The notes: generated from the sequence alone by a model not told the origin. A DNA stretch of 64,000 bases from CAWBXL01 sp963837365 (GCA_963837365.1 CAWIMW010000006.1:186001-250000); one strand, 5' to 3'. Positions 52,297-62,141 are shown, numbered from the stretch's first letter. Numbers and translations are program-made.

Positions 52297-55101
52297 ATGG
52301 CCATCACCAAAATCTCGGTGCGGGGGGCGCGCCAGCACAACCTCAAGAACATTGACGTTGAAATTCCCCGTAACACGCTCACGGTCATTACCGGGTTGAG
52401 CGGGTCGGGGAAGTCTTCGCTGGCTTTTGACACCATTTACGCCGAAGGGCAAAGGCGCTATGTGGAGACTTTATCCGCCTACGCACGCCAGTTCTTGGAT
52501 CAAATGGAGCGGCCCGACGTCGATTCGATTGATGGGCTGAGCCCTTCCATTTCCATCGAGCAAAAAACCACCAGCCGGAGTCCGCGGTCCACGGTCGGGA
52601 CGATTACGGAAATTTACGATTATCTTCGCTTGTTATTCGCCTCTATCGGCGCGCCCCATTGTCCCAAATGTGGCCGTGCGATCACCCGGCAAACAGCCGA
52701 CCAGATCGTGCACCGGGTTATGGCGCTGACGCCGGAAGACCGGGTGATGGTCCTGGCGCCGATCGTGCGCGGACGTAAGGGCGAATTCAAGAAGGAAATC
52801 GAAACGCTGCTCAAGCACGGATACACCCGTGCGCGAGTGGATGGCGAACTGGTAAATCTGGAAGACGATCTTCAACTCGATAAGCGTAAGAACCACACCA
52901 TTGAAGTTGTGATTGACCGCTTGCTGGTAAAACCGGGGATTGAGCACCGGCTGGAACTCTCGGTCGACCTGGCCATGAAGCTGGCCGGGGGACTCGTGCA
53001 AGTCGCCGTGGTTGGCGGGGAAGAACAGCTCTACTCCGAACGTTTAGCCTGCCCGGATTGCGGTATCAGCGTGCCGCAGTTGGAGCCGCGGTCGTTCTCC
53101 TTCAACTCCGCGTATGGAGCATGCCCGGAGTGCCACGGCCTGGGAAGTAGGTACGACTTCGATCCCGCCAAAATTGTGAACGACTGGTCGAAACCATTGT
53201 TTGAAGGTGGACTGGGGCCCGGGTCGGCCTCCTCTGGTCTTATCCATCAGCTGGAACTGACTGCTGCCGCGCATGGCTTCGATCTAAAGGCCCCGCTTGA
53301 TCAATTGCCGGAGAAGATTCAGAACCTGATTTTTTATGGAGAAGCGGGCAAGGGCGGAAAGACCGGGTTCATGGGTGTACTTGCTTACCTCAAGCGCGCG
53401 GTGGATGACTCCAGCTCCGATACCTATCGCGAATTTCTTCTCGATTACATGTCCGCCACTGTCTGCCCGGCATGTCACGGCAAACGGCTGCGGCCGGAGA
53501 GTCTGGCGGTAAAGGTGAATGGGATTTCCATTGCCGACTTCACCGCGCTGCCGGTCTCCCGGGCTTTGGAAACGGCAAAGAATATCAAGCTGACAGGACG
53601 AGAGGCCCTCATCGCAGCCCGCATCGTGCATGAAATTGTCGAGCGGCTGCAATTTCTGAATGCGGTCGGACTGAATTACATTTCGCTCGACCGTTCGGCT
53701 GCCACCTTGTCTGGCGGCGAAGGCCAGCGTATTCGCCTGGCGACGCAGATTGGCTCCAAATTGCGGGGTGTGCTGTACGTGTTGGATGAACCGTCCATCG
53801 GATTGCATCATCGCGACAATGGCCAACTGCTGCAAGCCCTGGAAGAGTTAAGGGACTTAGGCAATACGGTGTTGGTCGTCGAGCACGACGAAGAAACCAT
53901 CCGCCGCGCAGATTACGTAATTGATCTTGGCCCCGGTGCGGGACGGCACGGTGGGGAGCTGGTGGCTCAGGGCACCCCGGCGCAAATCGAGAAATCGGAT
54001 GAGTCGCTTACTGGAGCGTATATCTCTGGCCGGAAGAAAATTGCGATGTTGGCCAACCGCCGTCAACCCGTCGGTAATGGAATCACCATTCTGGGAGCCC
54101 GCGAGAATAATCTGAAGAACCTCGATGCAACATTTCCTTTGGGCGTGATGACGGTTGTAACCGGAGTCTCGGGGTCGGGTAAATCCACTCTAGTGAATGA
54201 CATCCTGTATCACGCTCTGGCCAAGAAGCTTTACCGGTCACGCGAGGAAGCCGGGACGCATAAGGCCATCTCCGGCACCGAGAACATAGACAAAGTTATC
54301 CGCATCGATCAGTCCCCAATCGGACGCACTCCACGATCGAATCCGGCAACCTACACCGGAATCTTTTCCCAGATTCGCGACTTGTATGCCATGCTGCCAG
54401 AGTCACGGGAACGTGGCTACAAACCGGGCCGCTTCTCCTTCAACGTCTCGGGTGGGCGCTGTGAGGCTTGCCAGGGCGGAGGCCAGCGGCGCATCGCCAT
54501 GAATTTTCTGCCGGATGTGTATGTGGTGTGCGAAGTCTGCGGAGGCCGCCGCTATAACCTGGAAACACTGGCGGTGAAATACAACGGGCAATCCATCGCC
54601 GACTTGCTGGAGACTCCGGTTTCCGATGCGCTACAAATTCTGGAGAACATTCCGCAGGTAAGGCAAAAGCTGCAAACCCTGGTGGATGTGGGCTTGGGTT
54701 ACATCCATCTTGGCCAGTCGGCAGTGACTCTATCCGGCGGCGAAGCTCAGCGCATTAAGCTGGCCCGCGAATTGAGCAAGCGGCAGACGGGCAAGACCCT
54801 CTACTTGTTAGACGAGCCTACAACCGGTCTACACTTTGACGATGTAAGCAAATTGCTGGATGTTCTGCATCGGCTGACCGACCTGGGAAATACCGTCGTT
54901 ATCATCGAACACAATCTGGATGTGATCCGCAATGCCGATTGGATCATTGACCTTGGCCCCGAAGGCGGAGAAGACGGCGGGCGCATTGTGGCGCATGGCA
55001 CCCCTGAGCAGGTTGCAACCGTCAAGAAGTCCTACACTGGGCAAGCACTGGCACAGTATTTCCACTCCAAAGGGCAGTACGTTCTGACCCCTAGCGCGTA
55101 A
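52297..55101 (+). CDS. uvrA: Excinuclease ABC subunit UvrA
   Basis: A 934-residue damage-sensing ATPase of nucleotide-excision repair. Two ATPase modules: Walker A GLSGSGKSS and GVSGSGKST, signatures LSGGEGQRIRLATQIG and LSGGEAQRIKLARELS, Walker B LYVLDEPSIGLH and LYLLDEPTTGLH. Zinc modules: CPDCGI..CPECHGLG and CEACQGGGQRR..CEVCGGRRY. ATG at 52297. No uvrB or uvrC in the window. Confidence 0.98.
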   Translation: MAITKISVRGARQHNLKNIDVEIPRNTLTVITGLSGSGKSSLAFDTIYAEGQRRYVETLSAYARQFLDQMERPDVDSIDGLSPSISIEQKTTSRSPRSTVGTITEIYDYLRLLFASIGAPHCPKCGRAITRQTADQIVHRVMALTPEDRVMVLAPIVRGRKGEFKKEIETLLKHGYTRARVDGELVNLEDDLQLDKRKNHTIEVVIDRLLVKPGIEHRLELSVDLAMKLAGGLVQVAVVGGEEQLYSERLACPDCGISVPQLEPRSFSFNSAYGACPECHGLGSRYDFDPAKIVNDWSKPLFEGGLGPGSASSGLIHQLELTAAAHGFDLKAPLDQLPEKIQNLIFYGEAGKGGKTGFMGVLAYLKRAVDDSSSDTYREFLLDYMSATVCPACHGKRLRPESLAVKVNGISIADFTALPVSRALETAKNIKLTGREALIAARIVHEIVERLQFLNAVGLNYISLDRSAATLSGGEGQRIRLATQIGSKLRGVLYVLDEPSIGLHHRDNGQLLQALEELRDLGNTVLVVEHDEETIRRADYVIDLGPGAGRHGGELVAQGTPAQIEKSDESLTGAYISGRKKIAMLANRRQPVGNGITILGARENNLKNLDATFPLGVMTVVTGVSGSGKSTLVNDILYHALAKKLYRSREEAGTHKAISGTENIDKVIRIDQSPIGRTPRSNPATYTGIFSQIRDLYAMLPESRERGYKPGRFSFNVSGGRCEACQGGGQRRIAMNFLPDVYVVCEVCGGRRYNLETLAVKYNGQSIADLLETPVSDALQILENIPQVRQKLQTLVDVGLGYIHLGQSAVTLSGGEAQRIKLARELSKRQTGKTLYLLDEPTTGLHFDDVSKLLDVLHRLTDLGNTVVIIEHNLDVIRNADWIIDLGPEGGEDGGRIVAHGTPEQVATVKKSYTGQALAQYFHSKGQYVLTPSA

Positions 55102-55113
55102 GTGTCGAAGGAA

Positions 55114-56172
55114 TCAATCTTTCTGTTTGGGAATTAATGTCACATGTGCAGTGACCGCCCGGTTGCTCGCCATTCCGCCCAGAAGTACCAAATAATGAGG
55201 CGCGACAATCAAACCCCGCTGGTCCATGGTGGCTATGGCCACTTTGTCGTGGAGGACCTCCCATTTCTTCGCATGGAGGTCATAGGCAAAGACCATGGGC
55301 GACGGCTGCGCTGGCTGGCCATCAAAACCTAGCCCGGTGGAGTCGTATGGGCCGCTCGCGCCACCCGCAAAGTAAACCGTGTCGTCTTTGTCCGAGCCAC
55401 CTGCCGCGATGCGGTAGTGAGCGTTGCCAGGATGGGCTGGCAGCTTTCTCCATTCAATCTTCGTTGGGTCTTTGTGGTCAATCTTCCCCATCCAGCATTC
55501 ATCGGATGCGATGTAAGCCGGCTTGCCAGCGGGATTCTTCAGCGCGCCATCCACATAAACGATGGTGTCATCGACTACTGCGCCAGCGTGGCCAAACACA
55601 GGCGAGCCGGGTGTCGGAGTGCCTTTCAGCCAGGTGGCGTTCTTGATGTCGTAGACTTGGACCGCCTGTGTCGGCCCGCTTTTCGACCAGCCTCCAATCA
55701 GATAGATGTAGCGGTCATTGTATTCACCACCGATAGCTGCACTCACCGGCTCGGGAATGTCTGCAACGCTGAACCACTTTTGCGTGTCCGGATTGTACAT
55801 ATTGGCGTCCGCCACCGTGCTCTCACCACCTTGAGCATCCATGACGTATCCGCCCAACAGGAAAATCTGGTCCGCTGCGGGCACGGCAACCGCACCCAGC
55901 CGCCCCACTGTTCCGGGCACCGGCTTAAGTGTCTTCCACCTTCCGTCGGCCGCCACCATAGAGTAGGCGGCATTGGTGACCGCCTTCCAATCTTTCCCGC
56001 TGCTCACCCCCATAAAGGAAAGCAGAATCAGGCCTCCGTGCCCGTTATAGCCGGCCACAGCATTGTTGGTTAGCGGCTGGGGAATCGGATCCAGTTCGAA
56101 ATCAGGCCCGGAAGCGGCGACGAGCACTATGGCTAAGGCTGTCAGCAGGAGGACGCTTAATACACTTTTCAT
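55114..56172 (-). CDS. Exported Kelch-repeat protein
   Basis: A 352-residue protein with a signal peptide (MKSVLSVLLLTALAIVLVAAS). At least four Kelch-like blades are visible (FLLGGYVMDAQGG, IYLIGGWSKSGPTQAVQVYD, VYFAGGASGPYDS, LVLLGGMASN). It should form a beta propeller; ligand unknown. The frame is open upstream to 56565, but the signal peptide makes ATG at 56172 the clear start. Convergent with uvrA. Confidence 0.88.
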   Translation of the reverse strand: MKSVLSVLLLTALAIVLVAASGPDFELDPIPQPLTNNAVAGYNGHGGLILLSFMGVSSGKDWKAVTNAAYSMVAADGRWKTLKPVPGTVGRLGAVAVPAADQIFLLGGYVMDAQGGESTVADANMYNPDTQKWFSVADIPEPVSAAIGGEYNDRYIYLIGGWSKSGPTQAVQVYDIKNATWLKGTPTPGSPVFGHAGAVVDDTIVYVDGALKNPAGKPAYIASDECWMGKIDHKDPTKIEWRKLPAHPGNAHYRIAAGGSDKDDTVYFAGGASGPYDSTGLGFDGQPAQPSPMVFAYDLHAKKWEVLHDKVAIATMDQRGLIVAPHYLVLLGGMASNRAVTAHVTLIPKQKD

Positions 56173-56216
56173 TACATCCACTATAAGGCCGCACCCAGGT
56201 GCACGGGAAGGTGATA

Positions 56217-56642
56217 TCAAAACCAGGTCTTCTTTCGATATTCGCGGTAGTCGTCCCCAAACTTCTCTCCCAGCACGCGGGCTTCCTGGCGCGCACGGAG
56301 AAGTTGCGCGGGAACCAGAACCAGGAGAAACAGCAGTACGACACGCAGCTGGGTCGCTAGTGCGAAAGCAACCACTAACAAGCTGCTGAAGACGTACATA
56401 GGATTGCGGAGCTTCGCGTACAAACCGTGCGTAACCAATTTCTTGGCTTGCGGAGTCACGGCAAACGACTTGCCCAACTGAAACCGCGCAACGAACAAAC
56501 CTACCAGTGCCGGAAAGCCGATGCAAAGTCCGATCCACCGCATGGCGTTCCACTGGCCGCGCCAAAAGATGATCACCCCAAATACAATTGTCGCCGCCAA
56601 CAGTTGAGCCGCAAGGCCGAGCGCAAACTTGGCATCCTTCAT
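56217..56642 (-). CDS. ICMT/PEMT-family membrane methyltransferase
   Basis: A 141-residue protein with about four membrane helices and the SAM-binding C-terminal pattern of isoprenylcysteine carboxyl methyltransferase-like proteins: LVTHGLYAKLRNPMYV and EARVLGEKFGDDYREYRKKTWF. It probably methylates a lipid-linked or membrane substrate. ATG at 56642 preferred. Confidence 0.85.
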   Translation of the reverse strand: MKDAKFALGLAAQLLAATIVFGVIIFWRGQWNAMRWIGLCIGFPALVGLFVARFQLGKSFAVTPQAKKLVTHGLYAKLRNPMYVFSSLLVVAFALATQLRVVLLFLLVLVPAQLLRARQEARVLGEKFGDDYREYRKKTWF

Positions 56643-56747
56643 GACGGGAATTCTATAGCGGTTTGCCGGAAAGCGTTTAACGGGCAGAAAAACGGGGCCC
56701 AACAGTTGCGTGTCTGCTGGGCCCCAGGGGTGTTCGGCCAGTAAAAC

Positions 56748-57032
56748 CTATGCTCTTACGTCGAGGGACGCACCTTTCGCTTGCTGGGAATTCTGTTTGT
56801 CAGTGCGGACTTGGTCTTGATCCTGATCTGCCTTGTGTTGCGCGTTCAGAGTGGAGGGTTGCTGCTTGTTGCGCACGTTACGTGCCTCGTCTTGCTGCTT
56901 CTGGTGCTGGATCTCCTGCGCCTGCGGCACGTTCTGCCGTGGATCGTTGCTGGAAACTGAACTCACCATAGAATTGGCACTGCTTTCCCCAAGGCCTGAA
57001 CGCCTGGCGATAAAATTCACTCTAAAAGACAT
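56748..57032 (-). CDS. Hypothetical hydrophilic protein
   Basis: 94 residues, rich in Gln, Asn, Asp and Lys with no hydrophobic segment (QHQKQQDEARNVRNKQQPSTLNAQHKADQDQDQ). No family recognised. Overlapping plus-strand frames are open as well, so it may be spurious. The composition suggests a disordered protein if real. Confidence 0.4.
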   Translation of the reverse strand: MSFRVNFIARRSGLGESSANSMVSSVSSNDPRQNVPQAQEIQHQKQQDEARNVRNKQQPSTLNAQHKADQDQDQVRTDKQNSQQAKGASLDVRA

Positions 57033-57200
57033 AACGGCATCGTCCCCGGGAACTTTAGCGCTGCGGATTAGATCTCTCTAAGAATGGGAGGTTCGTTGGG
57101 ACGTAGAGCAGGAAGACGATTTACACGGGTGTTCACGGATGCGGGAACAGAAATCCGGCTAAATCCGTGGCTAAATTAGTGATTGGCTATACTTGTAGCT

Positions 57201-59024
57201 ATGCGGCTTGCGTGGGTTTTAGTATTTCATTTGTTGACTGCGAGCTTTGGTTTCGCCGCAACACCGCCAAATATCTTTTTAGTTACCATCGACACTCTCC
57301 GCGCGGACCACGTCCACTGTTACGGGTACGACCAGATTCAAACCCCCGCCCTGGATGGATTAGCCAAAGACGGCGTCCGCTTTGCTGAGGCATTCACCCC
57401 CAGTCCGATTACCAACAGCTCGCATACCAGCATCCTGACCGGGCTGCTGCCCAGTGTGCACGGAGTCACTGATTTCGGAATTCCACTGGCCGACACTCAC
57501 CCCACCCTGGCGGAGTTGCTCAAGGCCAAGGGCTACCACACCGCCGCCTTCATCGGCGCGATCATCCTCGATAGCAACACATTGGCGCCGGGGCTCGACC
57601 GCGGGTTCGATTTCTACGACAACTTCCCGGTCAACGTGCAAAGCAAGTCCCATTGGGAGAACCTTGAGCGACGCGGGGCAGTCGTGGTTAAACATGCCGA
57701 GTCGTGGCTAACCGCGCATCCTACCGGTGCCCGCTTCGTGTGGGTCCATCTGTATGACCCGCATGATCCTTACGAGCCGCCCGCGCCATACTCGCAGACC
57801 TATAAGGACCGGCTATACGACGGAGAAATTGCCTACGCCGATTCGGCGCTGGCGACGTTTGTCGCCTATCTCAAAACCCACGGTTTGTACGACAACTCCC
57901 TAGTGATCGCGGTGGGGGACCACGGCGAGGGTCTGGGACAACACGGCGAAGATACGCATGGACTCTTTCTCTACGACTCCACCACCCACGTACCGCTCAT
58001 CGTAAAACTTCCGGCGGGCAAGAGTGCAGGCAAAGTGGTCGAGGCGCAAGTTCGCACCACTGATATCCTTCCGACCGTGCTGAATGTCGTAGGTACACCC
58101 GCTCCCGAGGCGCTTAATGGTAAATCCCTCATGCCCTACTGCGGTATAACTGGCGAACCCGGCCGCATAGCTTTCGGGGAGACGGATTACCCGCTCCGTT
58201 TCGGCTGGGCCGCGATACGCTCAGTCCGCTCGGACGGACATAAATTCATAGAAGCGCCCAAACCGGAACTTTACGATTTGCTGTCTGATCCCGGCGAACT
58301 GAAGAATATCTACGCACCGGAAAATGAGGCGGCCAAGAACGACCGCGCATTGCTGGCAGAGCTTCATCCACAACCACCAAGTACGCTCCCGGATCCCAAA
58401 GACAAGATCGAAGAGCAAAATCTGTTTCACCGCGCACTGATCGCCATCCAGGACAATCACTTCACCGAGGCTAGCTTGGTGCTGGAACAAGTTCTGCGGC
58501 TTGATGCCAAGTCATCACTGGCCCTGCGGCTGCTCGGCGAAGCAGAGCTACAAAGCGGAGACTCGGAGAAAGCTGTAACGCATTTGAAGCAGGCCCGCGA
58601 ATCCGCTCCTGATGATCCAGCGGTGGCTTTCCTACTCGGCCAGGCACTGCAAAAGACAAAGGACTTGGAGGGCGCGCGCACCGTTCTCGAGGAATGCCTG
58701 AAGGCCAATCCCAACGAACCGACGGCTCGTTTGTTACTGGGCAGCGTTTATCTCGACCTTAAAAATGCGGATGCGGCCGCCGATCAATTTGAAGCGGTGC
58801 TACTGGTACAGCCCGCCAACGTGGAAGGACAACTCGGCCTGGCCAAAGCCCAGATTGCCAAATCGAATTTTGCCGAAGCTGCGAGCGGACTTGAGGAACT
58901 GGCAAAATCACAACGCGACAACCCAGATGTGTATGACCTGCTGGCTCAGGTATACCGCGAATTGAAAAAAGGCCCCGAAGCGCAGCGCGCCGAGGCCCGG
59001 GCAAAACTGCTGCGCAAGAAATAG
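57201..59024 (+). CDS. Sulfatase-fold phosphohydrolase-like protein with TPR tail
   Basis: A 607-residue exported protein. The alkaline-phosphatase-superfamily part (about 22-400) has NIFLVTIDTLRADHVHCYGYD (metal Asp D31) and GDHGEGLGQHGEDTHG. The sulfatase C/S-x-P-S-R motif is replaced: ITNSSHTSILTG aligns with it, with Thr71 where the formylglycine Cys should be. It therefore should not be a formylglycine sulfatase; phosphatase/phosphodiesterase/transferase activity is plausible. The C-terminus (about 410-607) is a run of TPR repeats. ATG at 57201 starts the signal peptide. Confidence 0.88.
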   Translation: MRLAWVLVFHLLTASFGFAATPPNIFLVTIDTLRADHVHCYGYDQIQTPALDGLAKDGVRFAEAFTPSPITNSSHTSILTGLLPSVHGVTDFGIPLADTHPTLAELLKAKGYHTAAFIGAIILDSNTLAPGLDRGFDFYDNFPVNVQSKSHWENLERRGAVVVKHAESWLTAHPTGARFVWVHLYDPHDPYEPPAPYSQTYKDRLYDGEIAYADSALATFVAYLKTHGLYDNSLVIAVGDHGEGLGQHGEDTHGLFLYDSTTHVPLIVKLPAGKSAGKVVEAQVRTTDILPTVLNVVGTPAPEALNGKSLMPYCGITGEPGRIAFGETDYPLRFGWAAIRSVRSDGHKFIEAPKPELYDLLSDPGELKNIYAPENEAAKNDRALLAELHPQPPSTLPDPKDKIEEQNLFHRALIAIQDNHFTEASLVLEQVLRLDAKSSLALRLLGEAELQSGDSEKAVTHLKQARESAPDDPAVAFLLGQALQKTKDLEGARTVLEECLKANPNEPTARLLLGSVYLDLKNADAAADQFEAVLLVQPANVEGQLGLAKAQIAKSNFAEAASGLEELAKSQRDNPDVYDLLAQVYRELKKGPEAQRAEARAKLLRKK

Positions 59025-59050
59025 CCCTGGTTTGAAACACTCTTAATCAA

Positions 59051-59149
59051 TTGTCATTCCGCAGCGCGGCAGTATCGCGCGAGGAATCCACTGTTCCGCT
59101 GCCGGCAGAAAACAGATTCCTCGCCGATAAACCGGGCTCGGAATGACAA
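59051..59149. repeat. Dispersed inverted-repeat element, family TTTGTCATTCCGA (copy 3)
   Basis: 99 bp. Terminal TTGTCATTCCG/CGGAATGACAA and internal GAGGAATC/GATTCCTC arms match copies 1 and 2; the inside is more diverged. It lies between the sulfatase-fold and DinB-like genes, which are convergent. Confidence 0.8.
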
Positions 59150-59179
59150 GTGGATGGAGTGGCATCTTCCACCGCATCC

Positions 59180-59698
59180 CTACCGCTTCTTCCTGCTCGC
59201 CTTGGCGATCTCCTCCACCTGCCCTAAGTGATTCAAATCATGCGCGGCAAACATGCGCACAATGTGGGAGATCTTTTCCTGTCCGCGTTCGGTATGCTGG
59301 CCATAGTTTTCCCACAACTCCTTGGGCATTTTCTTCAACATCGCCAGGTTGTTCTCCCGCAGCAGGCGAAATGTCTCCAGCGAGCGCTTCGCATCCGACT
59401 TTTGATACTTGAAAATGGAAGCCCAAACATCCTGGTCGAAAGCGTGCAGCGGCGCACCGTTCTGCCCTAGCACAATTCGCATACGCCAACTGCCAACCAG
59501 TTCGGCATCGGCCAGATGAGCGAGAATTTCCGTGATCGACCATTTATCCGGTGCGGGGCGCTTGTTCAGTCTCTTCTTGTCCAGTCCCTTGATGGCTGCC
59601 GTGAGTTTTTTGGCTGTGGCTTGTTGGACCTTGAGAGGGCTCTTTTCGCCAATCAGACCCAGCATGCGCGCAATGTATTGTTGTGCGGTTTCCTGCAT
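59180..59698 (-). CDS. DinB-like protein
   Basis: A 172-residue four-helix-bundle protein of the DinB/YfiT superfamily. Seen: WSITEILAHLADAELVGSWRMR with the first metal His, and AHDLNHLGQVEEI near the end with two more. Members include thiol transferases and metal-dependent hydrolases; the substrate here is unknown. ATG at 59698 or 59710. Confidence 0.85.
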   Translation of the reverse strand: MQETAQQYIARMLGLIGEKSPLKVQQATAKKLTAAIKGLDKKRLNKRPAPDKWSITEILAHLADAELVGSWRMRIVLGQNGAPLHAFDQDVWASIFKYQKSDAKRSLETFRLLRENNLAMLKKMPKELWENYGQHTERGQEKISHIVRMFAAHDLNHLGQVEEIAKASRKKR

Positions 59699-59830
59699 AT
59701 TCTTCTCCAAACGTTAGGATGCCATCGATTTGTGGGAATGAGGCAGATGAATTGTTTTCATCCGCTCCATGATCCGTGGTCAATTGTTCTTAGCAGATGA
59801 TTTGAAAGCCAGACCGGGTGCAGGAATTTA

Positions 59831-60661
59831 CTAGTTGAGCCGTTCCATGTGGCGGAACCCGCCGGTCACGACAAACATTAGTCCGAAGATGGTTGCGTTG
59901 TAGGCAAAGTGCATCAGCCAACCCGCGGCCACAGACTTGGTTCGCGCACGAACGGTGGTAAGCGCAATTCCCACCAGGAAGATGATCAACACCGGGCCCC
60001 AGGCACGTCCTAACTGAGAGGCATGGACGAGGCCAAAACCCATAGCCGTGATCACGATGCCGGCCACCACACCAAACCACCGAGCCAGCACGGGATACAG
60101 AAACCCGCGAAAGAACAACTCTTCCACCAAGGGAGCGCAAAATATACCGAACAACGCTAGTCCCCAGGCTTCCAACGGCGTGCGGAAAAAACGGTCGATG
60201 GGTAGTTCCTTTGGAATCGGTAGAAAATGTCCCAAAAACTGCAAGCCCAAAGACAGCCCTACTCCCCCCAACAGATAGGGCCAGGGGTTTTCCGGCCAGT
60301 TCCATCTGATCCCTTCCCCAAATGATTGTGTAGAGATCCTTCTGACCAAAAAGACCATGAACCCGATCACGCCCAGATAGGCCAAAGCCTGTGCCCCAAC
60401 CAGCAAGATTGGGTGCTGCTGCGCTACCTTGATGAAAGATTCTTCTGGATACAAATACCGATGGGCAGCTGCAATTACAACTATGAGCCCAGAAAACACC
60501 GCCACCATGCCAACCGCAATGATTCCCACGATTTCCAACCAACCCCACGGCGGGTTCTCCGCCGGAACAGGAGCGGATAGAGGAGCAGGAGGCTGAATTT
60601 CCGGAGGAAGGCTCTCCTCTGGAGCCGGGGGCACCAACGGCGGATTTTGCAAATCAGACAC
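59831..60661 (-). CDS. CPBP-family intramembrane protease
   Basis: A 276-residue membrane protein with a Pro-rich N-terminus (about 1-35) and about seven helices. The CPBP/Abi motifs are present: EELFFRGFLYP (EExxxR) and GFGLVHASQ (FxxxH). It may process membrane substrates as CaaX-type or bacteriocin-immunity proteases do. Divergent from tilS across 43 bp. Confidence 0.9.
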   Translation of the reverse strand: MSDLQNPPLVPPAPEESLPPEIQPPAPLSAPVPAENPPWGWLEIVGIIAVGMVAVFSGLIVVIAAAHRYLYPEESFIKVAQQHPILLVGAQALAYLGVIGFMVFLVRRISTQSFGEGIRWNWPENPWPYLLGGVGLSLGLQFLGHFLPIPKELPIDRFFRTPLEAWGLALFGIFCAPLVEELFFRGFLYPVLARWFGVVAGIVITAMGFGLVHASQLGRAWGPVLIIFLVGIALTTVRARTKSVAAGWLMHFAYNATIFGLMFVVTGGFRHMERLN

Positions 60662-60704
60662 CAGAATACGGCCTGAATTTGAATTTACACGAAAAGTTCA
60701 CGGG

Positions 60705-62141
60705 ATGCAGACTGGAAACGCCGAGGCGCATTACCATCTTAGTGTGCATAACCTGACACAACGAGTCCAGGCCTATAGCCAGCGCCATGGCCTCCTCAAA
60801 GCCGGTAACCGTGTAGCTGTGGCCGTGTCAGGGGGCGCCGATTCGGTGGCGCTGCTGCGCCTGTTGTTGGAGTTGCGAAACGAATTGGGGCTGGTACTCA
60901 GCGCAGTCCATTTCAACCACAAACTCCGTGGAGCTGACGCTGACCGCGATGAAACATTCGTGGCAGAACTGGCGCAGAATTTTGACCTGGAATTCTATGG
61001 TGAAAGCGGTGATGTTGCCCGCCATGCCGCCGCGAAGAATACCGGCATTGAGGCGGCCGCACGCGCCATGCGTTACGAGTTTTTCCGAAGACTCTTGAGT
61101 GAAGGGAAACTCGACCGGGTAGCGACCGCTCATACTCTCGACGATCAGGCTGAAACCGTTCTACTGCGCATTGGGCGTGGAGCCGGCACTCGTGGGTTGG
61201 CGGGAATCTATCCTCAGTTGTCAGTTCCCGGTTCTCAGTTCTCAGAAGCCGGTATTATTCGGCCGTTGCTGGGAATTCGGCGGAAGGAACTCGAAAAATA
61301 TCTGGGCGAAATTGGGCAGAGCTGGCGCGAGGACAAAAGCAATCGTGATCTGCGTTTTGCGCGCAATCGGGTGAGGCATGGTGTACTGCCGCGCCTGGAG
61401 CGGGCGTTGAATCCGTCGGTAAGAGAGTCTCTGGCAGAGGTGGCAGAGATTGCCCGGGCGGAAGAAGACTATTGGCAGGCAGAGGTCGGGAAGATTCTTC
61501 CGGATATCTGGGATACTACGCAACGCAGTCTGCAAGTAACCCGGCTCTCTAAGCTTCCCTTAGCGGTGCAACGCCGGGTGACTCGTGCTGCGGCAGAAAC
61601 GCTTGGCCTGCATTTAGAGTTTGCCCACGTCGAGGAGATTTTGGAAGTCGCTTTCGGCGGTGAAAAGTCGGCCAATCTATCTACGGGTTGGAAGGCTGTA
61701 CGAACAAAGAAGGGTCTGCATTTCCAGCCAAAAGAGAGCAGCAATCAGGCCAGCCCAGATTACGTATACGAGTTGCCGGTCCCCGGGAGAATTGCTGTCC
61801 CCGAAGCAGGTGTATGGTTTGAGGCTACCCTGGTTCGGAGTAGTGAAAAAGCGGAGTATAATCGCGGCAATTCTTTGGATCCGGTGATGCTTTCCGGGAA
61901 GCTGCAAATACGCAATTGGAGGGCGGGGGACCGTTTCTCGCCGGTGCATTCGAAGTCCCCGAAGAAGGTAAAGGAACTGCTGCAAAGGCGGCATGTTACT
62001 GGCAAGGAACGCCAGCTCTGGCCGGTCGTAGTAAGCGGGGACCAGGTAGTTTGGCTGCGCGGCTTTACCGTGCCTACGCGATTGCAGCCTGCGGAGAATG
62101 CAACGGAAGCGCTTGTGATCCAGGAACTTCCGCTGGAGTGA
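60705..62141 (+). CDS. tilS: tRNA(Ile) lysidine synthase TilS
   Basis: A 478-residue enzyme that modifies C34 of tRNA-Ile. P-loop SGGADSVALL, HFNHKLRGADADRDE, ATAHTLDDQAETVLLRIGRGAGTRGLAGI. The extra segment QLSVPGSQFSEA at 61213-61250 is an in-frame run of TCAGTT-type units. The start could be ATG at 60705 or GTG at 60744. hpt starts 20 bp after its stop; order tilS-hpt-ftsH is classical. Confidence 0.96.
   Translation: MQTGNAEAHYHLSVHNLTQRVQAYSQRHGLLKAGNRVAVAVSGGADSVALLRLLLELRNELGLVLSAVHFNHKLRGADADRDETFVAELAQNFDLEFYGESGDVARHAAAKNTGIEAAARAMRYEFFRRLLSEGKLDRVATAHTLDDQAETVLLRIGRGAGTRGLAGIYPQLSVPGSQFSEAGIIRPLLGIRRKELEKYLGEIGQSWREDKSNRDLRFARNRVRHGVLPRLERALNPSVRESLAEVAEIARAEEDYWQAEVGKILPDIWDTTQRSLQVTRLSKLPLAVQRRVTRAAAETLGLHLEFAHVEEILEVAFGGEKSANLSTGWKAVRTKKGLHFQPKESSNQASPDYVYELPVPGRIAVPEAGVWFEATLVRSSEKAEYNRGNSLDPVMLSGKLQIRNWRAGDRFSPVHSKSPKKVKELLQRRHVTGKERQLWPVVVSGDQVVWLRGFTVPTRLQPAENATEALVIQELPLE
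61213..61250 (+). repeat. In-frame TCAGTT repeat insert in tilS
   Basis: Four imperfect copies of CAGTT(G/C)(T/C)C give an insertion of about 12 residues between RGLAGIYP and IIRPLLGIRRKE of TilS. Homologues usually join these segments more directly. Confidence 0.6.

Noticed and set aside
56750..57081. Plus-strand frames opposite the Gln-rich hypothetical gene
   Set aside because: They are Cys/Arg-rich with no domain; the minus-strand frame is slightly better but also weak.
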